DNA of 64,000 nt from Chrysogorgia sp. JL179-B06 (taxonomy: Eukaryota > Cnidaria > Anthozoa > Scleralcyonacea > Chrysogorgiidae). The notes beneath the pieces are model-generated. The model was not told the DNA's origin and made no database searches. It was given only the letters and a program-made list of their open reading frames with translations. Shown piece after piece: positions 1-9,341 of this stretch (position 1 is its first letter; every line of letters starts with the position of its first letter). The translations under genes and the position numbers were made by a program. The stretch lies in NCBI GenBank assembly GCA_035772405.1, contig JAYKKM010000010.1:1135501-1199500 (forward strand), given 5' to 3'.

Positions 1-820
1 TTTGTTCCAAATACTATTGCATGGGTACGAAAACCATAACAATTCGGATCAACGCTACAACAAGTAAACCGTAAACGCTAAAATAACTATTAAAAATATA
101 TTTATATTTTGTCTAAGTTGTGCGCTTCATCAGGGTTTCACAGAACACACTTTTAACGACGACAAATATAAATTCCATCGAAATAACTGATGCGTGACAT
201 TAGCTATACATGTATATCGAGCGAGAATAATTTCATCAAACAAGCGAATGCTAACTGATCAATTTTATGGATGAGTAGATTTGATATTAAAACGATTTAC
301 GCATTTACGGATAACTAAATTTCGGTTAAAATACATTCGTTCGTGATTGCGTGACATGACTGTGAATGAGGTGCGAGATTTTATGTTCAACCAAGCGTAA
401 AGCTAGGTGCGAGATTTGCGTTATTTATTTTATAATCATATGTTACTTACATGTTTCGATGTCCTCTTCTTTGAAATGTATTTCGCAAGTGTAAACCCTG
501 TCGCTGTCTATCTGTGATCGAAAATCTTTGTCAATAACTCATGTCTTCGTGAGCTCACTCAACCATTGCGCTCGCCAGGCCTTGTATTCTTCGTTCTTGG
601 GTGTTGGGAGTTTAAAAATACCGAGTTATCGCCAGGCATTTTGCAAAAATTGAAGCAGAGATACGAAAACTAGATTTATTCACTTCGAACACGAACGACT
701 CATAGTGCGTGATATGAAGTTGTGCACGGTCACGATCACGTGACATGCCAAAAGTGAGAACAATAACATCCGCCTTTGAAGTTCGCCGCGTTTCCCAACC
801 ATCTTACCTCTATTAACTAT
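1..820. other. Host flank, no gene seen
   Basis: AT-rich sequence without a long open frame, recognisable protein, RNA gene or clear repeat. It lies outside the mobile elements and gives no clue to the host species. Confidence 0.5.
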
Positions 821-975
821 GCTCTGGCCAAAAGTCAGTGTATAATATTACTCTGGCCAACTGGCACTCTGGCCACTAAGTCAGTGCGCAATATAACTCT
901 GGCCAACTGGCACTCTGGCCGACTAAGTCAGTGCGCAATATAACTCTGGCCAACTGGCACTCTGGCACTAAAGTA
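821..975. repeat. 46-47-bp tandem repeat
   Basis: The phrase ACTCTGGCCAACTGGCACTC recurs at 850, 896 and 943, each time followed by a stretch ending AAGTCAGTGCGCAATATA, with a partial unit at the left end. The unit is 46-47 bp and is not a multiple of three, so it is a noncoding minisatellite of the host flank. Confidence 0.85.
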
Positions 976-1063
976 TGTACGTTCAGACGAGGTGTTGGTG
1001 TGATTGTGGAGCATGCAATATAGGATATTTTGAGCGATTATCGTGATTACAAACTGATTATCT

Positions 1064-1645
1064 GTGACGCACTCTGTGCTCTGCTACACGGTGAAACAAC
1101 CGATAAACGCCCTCAGTGACAATTTGTATTTGACGAAGCCCAAGCTAGTACAACGATCGAGAACGAACCTTTTAACTACCACAGCCTTTCAACCCTACAC
1201 TCATGGCACGACGCGTTGGACTTTCCCGAACAAACAACACTTTGGTAAGCAATCACTTAAATTTTCTTTCCTTACAGTTACACGCATATTTTGTTTACTC
1301 CGCGCATTATTATTTATCTTCCAACGAAAAAACATCAACTGCCAACCCGATACCGTGCTGAAGAGACCAATAAAGGTCGAAAGCGTACAGGGTTATCCCG
1401 CATGTTATGCTATGCACTATACAATTATACGCATCTTTACTCTCTGTTTCTGTATTTTATTCATACCTTTTATTCAGTTTACACTGCATGTCCAGCGCGC
1501 GTTGCAATATGATACGTATTATAGTCAGTGGCTAAATGCGCCTATTGTTACAATCCCCGTCCCCATAGTTTTCTACATTTACATATACAGGACTGAGGAC
1601 ATCATTGTGGTTCCCATTACCTACTCCAAAACCAAAAAACAATGA
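1064..1645. repeat. Dispersed host repeat, copy A (ORF-bearing)
   Basis: This segment has an open frame of about 190 codons, but it matches no family I recognise and its apparent start is GTG, not ATG. Near-identical copies lie at about 22543-22885 and 24116-24640. Each has GTAAGC followed by a pyrimidine tract and TTACAG (here around 1245-1277), which looks like an intron with donor and acceptor sites. The copies diverge abruptly at their right ends. I treat it as a transposable-element or segmental-duplication fragment, not a proven gene. Confidence 0.5.
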
Positions 1646-1714
1646 ATATCTCTTGTAGCGAAAGGATAGAGCTAATCCAGGCTCGCCACAATTGTATAGT
1701 CCCTACTTCACTAC

Positions 1715-2930
1715 ACTTTACAGTTTTGACAATTTACGGATATAATAGCGCAAATATCATAACACCACGTGTTAAGCATTGTCCAAAGAGCAAATTTCAT
1801 GCCGTTGGCCTTTAGCTTTTGCTGCTATACCCTTCCCCTTTAACTTCTACATTATTACACCTTACAGTCTTGCTATTTGACAGTTAATTTAACAACGCGA
1901 CACACAACGTAGAAAGCACTGTCCAAAGAGCAGATTTCATGCCGTTGGCTTTAGCTTTTATTTATCAACACCTAACTAATCTTCGTATATTAACAATATT
2001 CACGATCTTGAACCCCGGTTATCTCCCTTATTATGCCCTAAAAACACGAACTTACCCCCTTAATTACCACTAAGATAACTAGTATAACTAAGATAACAAG
2101 TATAACTAATAAAATAGTGACTTTGTCGTGGTGACAAATTTAACATTACGCCATTAATAATTAAGTGACAAATTTAACATTACGCCACATCAATAAGGAA
2201 GATTTTGTACCTCATACCTACACTTTACAGTTTTGACAATCGACGGATAATAGCGCAAATATCATAACACCATATGTTAAGCATTGTCCTGCAAAGAGCA
2301 TATCGTACAGTCATACCTACACTTATAGTTTTGACAACCGACGGATAATAGCGCAAATATCATAACACCATGTGTTAAGCATTGTCCAAAGAGCATATTT
2401 CATGCCGTTGGCCTTCAGCTTTTGCTGCTAAACCCTTCCCCTTTAACTTCTACATTATTACACCGTACAGTCATACCTACACTTTACAGTTTTGACAATC
2501 GACGGATAATAGCGCAAATATCATAACACCATGTGTTAAGCATTGTCCAAAGAGCATATTTCATGCCGTTGTCCTTCAGCTTTTGCTGCCAAACCCTTCC
2601 CCTTTAACTTCTACATTATTACACCGTACAGTCATACCTATACACTTATAGTTTTGACAACCGACGGATAATAGCGCAAATATCATAACACCATGTGTTA
2701 AGCATTGTCCAAAGAGCAAATTTCATGCCGTTGGCCTTTAGCTTTTGCTGCTAAACCCTTCCCCCTTAACTTCTACATTATTACACCGTACAGTCTTGCT
2801 ATTTGACAGTTAATTTAGCAACGCGACACACAACGTAGAAAGCACTGTCCAAATAAAGAGCAGATTACATGCCGTTGGCCTTTAGGTTTGATATCTTCGT
2901 GTATTATCTACATATTCTACACGTAATATT
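1715..2930. repeat. Satellite array, unit about 160-170 bp
   Basis: A unit containing TTTTGACAA, CGACGGATAATAGCGCAAAT, TGTTAAGCATTGTCC and CATGCCGTTG recurs, with starts near 1720, 2228 (partial), 2327, 2486 and 2650. The last three are 159-164 bp apart. A further copy lies at about 23015-23260. The 2132-2185 region also has a direct repeat of GACAAATTTAACATTACGCC. No coding capacity is seen. Confidence 0.75.
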
Positions 2931-3042
2931 AAACTTACAATACTCACTATCTTAAACTCCGGTTATTTACCTTACTATCCCCTAAACACACGGACTAATC
3001 CCCCCTCACCACTTAGATAACTGGTATAACCTGTGGTATAAC

Positions 3043-3048
3043 TAAGAT
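3043..3048. repeat. 6-bp target-site duplication TAAGAT (left of Polinton 1)
   Basis: TAAGAT abuts the first base of the Polinton 1 terminal repeat and recurs immediately after its last base at 21836-21841. Six base pairs is the known Polinton/Maverick duplication length. It lies in a 9-bp satellite (TAACTAAGA/TAACTAGTA). Confidence 0.95.
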
Positions 3049-3217
3049 AGTAGTATAGCAACTAGGGCTGCGAGCTCAATCGACCTCAACCGTGAATATA
3101 AACACCAAAACGTCACCAAATTTGGTCAAGTCACGACTCGACAAATTTGGCGATGTTTTGGTGTTTATATTCACGATTGACGTCGAATAAGCTCGCAGCC
3201 CTAGTTGCTATACTACT
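3049..3217. repeat. Terminal palindrome, Polinton 1 left end
   Basis: The first 28 bases are repeated in inverted orientation ending at 3217, and the arms remain complementary, with mismatches, to a centre near 3133. A single strand could fold into a hairpin of about 80 bp. The right end has the same structure (21667-21835). Confidence 0.9.
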
Positions 3218-3399
3218 ACAACGATCGTTAGTCAATCTAGACATCCCTCGCACATTTTCTACTAAATTGATGTCAAACACACGCGAGACTAGCGAAACAA
3301 TACCAAATTTATACTAAATAACGACTCTCACTAAATTTGGCACCATTTCAGCCATATTTAAAAAAAATAGAGAGCGTCGTTTCAAAATTCTCACAAATT

Positions 3400-3725
3400 T
3401 ATGTCAAATTACATTTAGGAAAAAATAGAAAGTGTCATTTCAACATTTTCGCGTGTTAAAAAAATAAAATGTGGTACGAGCTCACTCCCACATATTAGAA
3501 AATAGAGAGTGTCATTTCAACATTTTCACAAATTTGTCGAATCATATTTAAAAAATAGAAAGTGTCGTTTCAACATTTTCACAAATTTGTCAAATCACAT
3601 TTTAAAAAATAGAAAGTGTCGTTTCAACATTTTCACAAATTTGTCAAATCACATTTTCACAAATTTGTCAAATCACATTTAAAAAATAGAAAGTGTCGTT
3701 TCAACATTTTCACAAATTTGTCAAA
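3400..3725. repeat. Subterminal direct repeats, about 54 bp
   Basis: The phrase AGAAAGTGTCGTTTCAACAT followed by TTTCACAAATTTGTCAAATC recurs with starts near 3550, 3604 and 3681, plus degenerate units to the left. An inverted copy lies in the right terminal repeat (about 21165-21480), and a more degenerate series in Polinton 2 (25810-26100). Possibly binding sites for a replication or integration protein, by position only. Confidence 0.8.
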
Positions 3726-3991
3726 TTTATGTATCGTAAAAGTGTCTCACGCGTGATAAAATTGCCACCTGTTATGCAAATTAGATTATTGCCACCTGTT
3801 AATAATAGATTAGTCCGTTTGTTCACTATTTTCAGCGTTTGTCGCCTCTTTTCTAAAATGGTGATCGTACACATATTTCGACGTTGTGATTCCTCCCGAC
3901 AACAAGCCCAAGAAAGGCACGTACGGTGTCACAATCGCGACAATGCTCTCAACGTCTTTCTTTAATAGCGGGTCTTTTTGCAACTCGTCAT

Positions 3992-6900
3992 TTAGCTCGT
4001 CAGGGTTCTCGCTACAACGTTTTTGTGACCATACGCATAGGAGTCAATACCATTTTCTAAAAGGTATCGTTTATCGTCGAAGCAGGATAGCGATACTTTA
4101 TTAATTTCATAGCTACCGAGCTGATGTTTGACACTTCTAATGGTCTTCATTATGTGTCGCAATTGTTTCTGCTCTAGTAGCACACTTTTGTAATCTTCGT
4201 GTCTGATCACTTTTTTAATTATATTCTTTCTAATACCTTTAGCAGTTTTCCCACCACCCCCATCCTCTTTCAAATAGCTATACATTTTACTGCGCAACCC
4301 GACGAACTCAATAATTGGTGTTCCAGCGCACTCATCCTTCATCTTGCCAATGACTTTCTTGTTCTCTTTGAAAGCGAATGGGTTGTCTGCAGGGTAATCG
4401 CTATTGTCAAACTTTTCGCGCTCCTCCATGAAGTCAGAGTAGACGTCGTCAGTTTTGATTGTGTACAACAGACTGTCAGTGTCGGTGAAGTGTAGTCTGC
4501 AGGTGTCGCTAGAGTACTTTTTCATGATATAGTTGTAGTGGAAGTCATACATCAACGTTTTGCTCAAGTCTAGTATGCACATACCCACGTATGCAGGTCT
4601 ATTTAATGTCAGCGTCTCTTTGACTTTGTGGACAGCGACTAAGTTCTCGCTAAATATCTTGCAAGACACAAACGTAGGCTTTGAGACAAGCTTTTCTAAC
4701 TTTTTCTCGGTGGTCACTAATCTTACGTCCACACGCTTCCTCAAGTTCTCCATTGTTTTTCCAAACACACTGTTGTTCATCAACTTGAAGAAATCCTTCT
4801 CGAAAGCGTTCTTAGCCGCGGTTCTCTTGACTGTGTTAAAGTCGATGTACTTGCCTAGCCACTTGGACTGGTCAAACTGTAGGACCCTATGAATCTTATT
4901 GATTTTTAATCCAAGATCCATATACAACTGCAGATTTCTATAGTGACACACATACTTTTTTTTGTCCATCAAATTAGTCACCAGCTTTTTCACACCACCA
5001 ACACTCACGTTAAACTTATTTTTGATTTTCGTGCAGTACTCCGACAACATGTCAGCGGTTATCTCCATCTTCTCAGGAGCCAATGGGTAGTCGTTGTGTA
5101 GGTCATGCAGATGGTCTGGATACTCCAAGTCGACTTCAAGCAGTAAGCCCTTTTTACTACCGTCGTGATAGTCACGCAGATTAACTTTTTCTATTTCTTT
5201 CTCAGTCAACCACTTGAAGCCGCCCGTGGGTAGACTTCGACTCATTGCCCATCCATACAAGTTGTTGGCGTCAAGGTACATCAAATACTTCGACTCTTGC
5301 TCTTTGTCATACCCCTTCATATATTTATTGTTCGCCACGCCATGTCTGTTGCATATGTAGCTCACACCACCACGCATACCTAATTCTACGAACTGGAACA
5401 TGTCAATGTCGGACAATAATTCGAGTTCTACTCCAGTCATCTTTAGCATGGCATCCCAAGCCAATCCAGGCGACGTGAAATAGTGACACGGGTCTAATTT
5501 ATACTCGCGATGGCATGTCTTTCTAAAGTTCTCGAAAACGTCAGCGAGCAAGAGCACATCGCTTTTCAAATACAGGTCGTGGTACCCACCCATATTTTTA
5601 ACGTCGAAGTAGTCCCACACATCGATGGCGCGCTCGTGCATTTCTTCCGTGATGTGCTCATCGTTCAGAACGCTGTAGAAATCTTTTTTGGAGGGTAGCT
5701 CGCGCTCGTCGAATTTTTCAAAGGAGTCCATATAATCGTAGGGGTAGACCCCCTTTCTTGTCATAAGTGCCAACCCCTCGTCGCGAAACACTTCTGACGT
5801 GTACTTGAAAGCGTCCCTTGGTAGGTTCTTCACCAAGTTGTCTAAACCACTACTCATGAACTGAAAGCTGTCCAAAAATACTAAGTTTTTTCCAAGCGTG
5901 AACGCCATGTACTTCTCCATGTTGTTCGGTATCACATTTATGTCTTGACCAAACTTGCCAATCTCCTGCATAATGAAATGGCTATCGTAGCCGCGTAAGT
6001 TATGAAAGATCACGGGAATTTTATCAGTCAACTTAAAGTTCACGTTACACTGACGATGTGCGGACCCTCTGTACTTACCTGACACGTGACAGTGGTCTCT
6101 CACTCTAACGTCAGCGCCAGTGTACTCAACACTGCAAATATGACAACTCTTGGCCTCGTCGAAATTCTTCTTATCGTCATCAGTCAGCACCATTTCTTTG
6201 TTAAAGTGACTCTCAGATGTTTCTTTACAATATTCGACAATTTCTAACATTTCCCCAATAAACTTGTTAACTGCATTTTCACCGCGATACACTTTCACTG
6301 GCTTACTGTACTCATTGTCATAGCAACAAACTAATTTGTACCCATAACCACAGTCAACGTGTCTCTGATAAGCGTTTGTGTAGCTACACTCGCTTGACAG
6401 CTTTGTTGTGTGCACCTTCTGTGTGATAGCCTCGAAGTCTGCATACACCACAAATGGTACGTTTAGCTGTCTACTAAAATTCTCGTATTTCACTTTCGCA
6501 CCTTTTTGCGGCATTTTAATAGCTTGCTTCCCATTGATGACCAAACATACTTCAATGTGACTTTCAAGCACGTCCGCTCGGGTAAAACACTGCAAACAAT
6601 ACCTGCAAAAATGCTTTCTCGCCTTATACTTTGTCTGACGGTACATGAATTTGTTGAAGTCACGAATATATACATAATGCTTGTTGCCCACGTCATTAGT
6701 TATCAACAGTAGGTCCATATGGTCAGGATACGTCTCCTTAGAAACATACACAGGGAATGGCTGCTTACTTTCATACCCAAAAACGTTGATGCTAATTTCG
6801 TTAGCCTTTTCGATCTTGTTGTAATCTTTGAGTGTGACTGGGAAGTCAATTCCGTCATAGTTCAGCTCACCGACATGCCTAGCGTACCTTGACGTTCTGT

Positions 6901-7582
6901 CAGAGTTTTTTCCAACAGGAAATTTGTGTGCGAGGTGGCACCATCTAAAGCACTCGTTGTCATCATCGTTATTTACGTTTACCAAGCCCTTCATACTGTT
7001 GCGCAGCTCCTTTGGCAACACAATGTAGCTACTCCCATGCAAAGGTCTGTAAATAGCGACGTTAACGTAGTGCGCGTCTATTTTGTCGATAGTCCATCCA
7101 GACCCCTCAGATAACCACCCAGCTATCCGCGTCAAAATCTGCTCCGACCCACGATTGGCGACACCCTCGATGTCATGCTCGTTAATGACGACGAACGTTT
7201 CGCTGTTAAAGTAGGCAGTTTTGTACGTGGTCTTATTGAGTTCTAAAACTTTCTCAAAAGTGACCTTGACTGTCTCCACCACTTTCATTCCGTTGGTCTC
7301 ACCTAATTCACGTCTCAAAAGGTTAGTGACAGCGCTTCTACTACCATTTACCTGATTGATGTCTCTGTCGTCAATTACCTCAACTCCATAAGACCTTGTG
7401 AACCCTCTCAGTGCTCGATCTAACAGATGCGTTGGCGATGCGAGGTCTTCTACAGGTCGTGTTTCTTGGTCTCTAAAGAAGCCGTGAACGTTGGTCGCTT
7501 CGTCTGTTAGTGAATTGACAACGGCTGCACTCGTCTTATGCGCCCGTCTTTTTTGCAGCGGGTTTTTCACAGTCCGACTCAT
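3992..7582 (-). CDS. polB: Protein-primed family B DNA polymerase (Polinton 1)
   Basis: 1,196-aa polymerase that would copy the linear element from its ends using a protein primer. In order: an N-terminal region of unknown function, a C2H2-like finger (HFCRYC, near residue 327), exonuclease motif I YADFEA (about 381), an HNH/zinc module DHCHVSGKYRGSAH (about 497), exonuclease II in FHNLRGYDSHF, exonuclease III in YHDLYLKSDVLLL (about 671), polymerase A in DANNLYGWAM (about 774), polymerase B in KLMNNSVFGK (about 937) and polymerase C DTDS (about 1034). All catalytic motifs are present. The ATG at 7582 follows an AGTATAA-like motif. The last few residues come from the terminal repeat and end earlier than the Polinton 3 homologue. 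Confidence 0.95.
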   Translation of the reverse strand: MSRTVKNPLQKRRAHKTSAAVVNSLTDEATNVHGFFRDQETRPVEDLASPTHLLDRALRGFTRSYGVEVIDDRDINQVNGSRSAVTNLLRRELGETNGMKVVETVKVTFEKVLELNKTTYKTAYFNSETFVVINEHDIEGVANRGSEQILTRIAGWLSEGSGWTIDKIDAHYVNVAIYRPLHGSSYIVLPKELRNSMKGLVNVNNDDDNECFRWCHLAHKFPVGKNSDRTSRYARHVGELNYDGIDFPVTLKDYNKIEKANEISINVFGYESKQPFPVYVSKETYPDHMDLLLITNDVGNKHYVYIRDFNKFMYRQTKYKARKHFCRYCLQCFTRADVLESHIEVCLVINGKQAIKMPQKGAKVKYENFSRQLNVPFVVYADFEAITQKVHTTKLSSECSYTNAYQRHVDCGYGYKLVCCYDNEYSKPVKVYRGENAVNKFIGEMLEIVEYCKETSESHFNKEMVLTDDDKKNFDEAKSCHICSVEYTGADVRVRDHCHVSGKYRGSAHRQCNVNFKLTDKIPVIFHNLRGYDSHFIMQEIGKFGQDINVIPNNMEKYMAFTLGKNLVFLDSFQFMSSGLDNLVKNLPRDAFKYTSEVFRDEGLALMTRKGVYPYDYMDSFEKFDERELPSKKDFYSVLNDEHITEEMHERAIDVWDYFDVKNMGGYHDLYLKSDVLLLADVFENFRKTCHREYKLDPCHYFTSPGLAWDAMLKMTGVELELLSDIDMFQFVELGMRGGVSYICNRHGVANNKYMKGYDKEQESKYLMYLDANNLYGWAMSRSLPTGGFKWLTEKEIEKVNLRDYHDGSKKGLLLEVDLEYPDHLHDLHNDYPLAPEKMEITADMLSEYCTKIKNKFNVSVGGVKKLVTNLMDKKKYVCHYRNLQLYMDLGLKINKIHRVLQFDQSKWLGKYIDFNTVKRTAAKNAFEKDFFKLMNNSVFGKTMENLRKRVDVRLVTTEKKLEKLVSKPTFVSCKIFSENLVAVHKVKETLTLNRPAYVGMCILDLSKTLMYDFHYNYIMKKYSSDTCRLHFTDTDSLLYTIKTDDVYSDFMEEREKFDNSDYPADNPFAFKENKKVIGKMKDECAGTPIIEFVGLRSKMYSYLKEDGGGGKTAKGIRKNIIKKVIRHEDYKSVLLEQKQLRHIMKTIRSVKHQLGSYEINKVSLSCFDDKRYLLENGIDSYAYGHKNVVARTLTS

Positions 7583-7592
7583 TGGCTTATAC

Positions 7593-8156
7593 TTACACTA
7601 CACTTTTTTTCTTAGCCCACTCATTGTAATAAATGTCACCACTCTCACACCATCCCAGCTTTGGGTACACCACCCCAAACAAATTGTCGTCAAACAAGTC
7701 TTTCACCTCCCCGTCTTTGAGGTCTGACACCTTCTTGAGTGTCTCGACTCGTCTTCTATGACACAACCTAGTAATGTAGTATCCATATCTGCTGACATTT
7801 CTACCCTTTATCAAATTGCATGAGTGCAGCACATTGACAACTTTCAGGAAGTCCTCTTTTATCAACTCAAGGTGCTCACCCTTCACGACGTCCCGTAGTC
7901 TTCTCCCCATCCACCAAGACCGTTTGTGAACGCTTTTTAGTCGCGTGAGTCTCATGTCGCTGTAACTCTGAGTGTAACCCCATTCGGTGTCGCCACACTT
8001 TGGACACGCGTACCCACCGCAGTCAGTCACATGTTTCACAACGTCACAATCCAAGCAGTAGTAAATTCTGAAGGTGTCTCCACACTCAGTTTGCGTCTCG
8101 CTGGCGATCTCGTCAATTGTCAAGCCGTAACTCATCTGCCTCATAAGTTTGTCCAT
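7593..8156 (-). CDS. Zinc-ribbon protein, possible transcription factor (Polinton 1)
   Basis: 187 aa. Cysteine pairs CLDC and CPKC at about residues 33-56 form a probable zinc ribbon. They are followed by a basic segment and a helical region (FLKVVNVLH) with a YGYY motif. The layout recalls TFIIB/VLTF3-like viral transcription factors, but the resemblance is weak and the function is inferred. The gene lies 10 bp upstream of PolB on the same strand, and its ATG follows GTAGTATAAGCG. Polinton 2 has a frameshifted copy at 61040-61602. Polinton 3 has a differently placed zinc-ribbon protein at 41791-42399. Confidence 0.75.
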   Translation of the reverse strand: MDKLMRQMSYGLTIDEIASETQTECGDTFRIYYCLDCDVVKHVTDCGGYACPKCGDTEWGYTQSYSDMRLTRLKSVHKRSWWMGRRLRDVVKGEHLELIKEDFLKVVNVLHSCNLIKGRNVSRYGYYITRLCHRRRVETLKKVSDLKDGEVKDLFDDNLFGVVYPKLGWCESGDIYYNEWAKKKSVV

Positions 8157-8181
8157 CGCTTATACTACTCCAACATTTTTT

Positions 8182-8601
8182 TTATCGAGTTAGCACCCAC
8201 ACCACTATTCCACTACCCAAACCTAGCGCGCTAACAAACAATAATTGGTATTCCTTCATTTCCGCACTCGGTTGGTAGTAATCCGCAACCCTCGGGAGGT
8301 CAGTGAACACTCGTCCGCTGTACTGTATGGTCATTACGCTTCTAAGTTCTTCCAACGCGTGGTTTGTGTCATTGATGTCAGCATTAGCATCAGAGAGCCG
8401 TTGTCGTAAACGCTGGATCTTATCTTTCTTGGCGACTTCATTCTCATACCACACTTCTTTCGCACTGGCTAACTGCTCCAACGCATGGTTATGTCTTTTC
8501 ATCTCAGCTTCATAACCTGAGTGATTAAACTTCGAAAACATAAAGCCAGCGCCTGCAAAAGCCACTGCATTAAATATCCCTCCAGCCACGACACTCACCA
8601 T
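8182..8601 (-). CDS. Small membrane/coiled-coil protein, 139 aa
   Basis: A hydrophobic glycine/alanine-rich N-terminus (VVAGGIFNAVAFAGAGF), a charged heptad-like middle likely to form a coiled coil, and a C-terminal membrane segment (LFVSALGLGSGIVVWVL). No known family is recognised, but close homologues sit in the same position in Polinton 2 (60596-61015) and Polinton 3 (52480-52896), so it is a conserved element gene. A structural or membrane-associated virion role is inference. Confidence 0.85.
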   Translation of the reverse strand: MVSVVAGGIFNAVAFAGAGFMFSKFNHSGYEAEMKRHNHALEQLASAKEVWYENEVAKKDKIQRLRQRLSDANADINDTNHALEELRSVMTIQYSGRVFTDLPRVADYYQPSAEMKEYQLLFVSALGLGSGIVVWVLTR

Positions 8602-8605
8602 TAAC

Positions 8606-8842
8606 TTACGTTGATTTGAATGGATCTGTCGGTATCCACTTTTTCGATTGCATCCATTTTACTAACAGCGTTCCTGCACCAACAGCTGCAGCAAGTTTAA
8701 CTGTGCCTTTAACTGTCTCTGGTGTTCCCAATGGTTCTCCCAAAGCCTTTTTAGAGATCATACTCACTGCCACAGCACCAGTCGTAACAAGTAGCGCATC
8801 GTACAATTCGTTCATAAGTTCTTTTCGATCGATCGCGGACAT
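8606..8842 (-). CDS. Small two-helix hydrophobic protein, 78 aa
   Basis: Two hydrophobic segments (LLVTTGAVAVSMI and LAAAVGAGTLLV) follow a conserved start MSAIDRKELMNELYD. I chose the ATG at 8842, not 8869, because the Polinton 3 homologue begins MSDRKEIMNEVYD and because 8869 overlaps the upstream gene. Homologues are at 60355-60591 and 51392-51616. The function is unknown. It belongs to a block of small membrane proteins between PolB and the divergent promoter. Confidence 0.85.
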   Translation of the reverse strand: MSAIDRKELMNELYDALLVTTGAVAVSMISKKALGEPLGTPETVKGTVKLAAAVGAGTLLVKWMQSKKWIPTDPFKST

Positions 8843-8865
8843 ATATACATTGTCGTGTGTTTTGT

Positions 8866-9210
8866 TCAAGAATCAAACGTGTCTAGCGCTGGACGACAAG
8901 TTCTACGATTTTCTGACGCGCTAACCACAGTGCTCGCGGGCTCCAGTTGTGTCTCTTTCTCATTGCTAATTGTGTACCATAGTGAAGCACCAGCGATGAT
9001 TACACCAAGTGTTCCGACAACATATCCATAGCTCCACTCACCACCCTGTTCTTCGTTAACTATCATTTCACGCATTTTTTTTTCTTTCGCGGCTTTCGAT
9101 ATCTCAGCCAACTTTTTACCAGCAGCGACGCGCTTTGGGTCCTTCACCTTAACACTTTTCACATCAGCTGTGATCTTAGCGTCGACAGCCGTCTGTGAGT
9201 CTTCAACCAT
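8866..9210 (-). CDS. Small single-pass membrane protein, 114 aa
   Basis: A charged, lysine-rich N-terminal half (KDPKRVAAGKKLAEISKAAK), then one membrane segment (YVVGTLGVIIAGASLWYTI) and a short tail. The conserved K-x-P/L-K-K/R-V-x-x-G-K-x-L block recurs in the homologues at 59992-60333 and 51886-52254. No family is recognised. It is the first gene of the minus-strand block and starts next to the heptamer array at 9237-9289. Confidence 0.85.
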   Translation of the reverse strand: MVEDSQTAVDAKITADVKSVKVKDPKRVAAGKKLAEISKAAKEKKMREMIVNEEQGGEWSYGYVVGTLGVIIAGASLWYTISNEKETQLEPASTVVSASENRRTCRPALDTFDS

Positions 9211-9236
9211 CTAATACACTATCACGTGTTATCTTA

Positions 9237-9289
9237 CTCACAGATGACCTCACAGGTGTCTCACAGTTGACCTCACAGGTATCTCACAG
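9237..9289. promoter_or_regulatory. Five phased CTCACAG heptamers in divergent promoter (Polinton 1)
   Basis: CTCACAG starts at 9237, 9249, 9260, 9272 and 9283, a spacing of 12, 11, 12 and 11 bp, so all copies lie on about the same face of the helix. The array lies between the minus-strand membrane-protein block and the plus-strand zinc-finger/thymidine kinase pair. Polinton 2 keeps five copies at the same place (59913-59965). Likely an operator or origin-like protein-binding array. Confidence 0.8.
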
Positions 9290-9341
9290 TTCCAGACCAA
9301 ACGCACTAAAAAATTAGGATTTTTTCTGAGAGTATAACATA

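Larger units (their letters stand above)
3049..4010 (+). repeat. Polinton 1 left terminal inverted repeat
   Basis: Inverted copy of 20875-21835. It contains a terminal palindrome (3049-3217), AT-rich subterminal direct repeats, and at its inner end an inverted copy of the 3' end of the 170-aa gene. The inner boundary is about 4010, where similarity stops. The last codons of PolB (stop at 3992) lie inside it. Open frames here on the plus strand mirror the right repeat and are not genes. Confidence 0.93.

Noticed and set aside
1064..1645. A possible 193-aa host gene, repeated at 22510 and 24083
   Set aside because: The frame starts at GTG here, has no recognisable domain, and its copies diverge abruptly and contain intron-like signals. 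Reported only as a repeat.
3693..4104. Plus-strand open frames of 72-90 codons in the left terminal repeat (and 20630-21191 on minus)
   Set aside because: They are mirror images in the terminal inverted repeats and antisense to the 170-aa gene's 3' end. They have no homology of their own.
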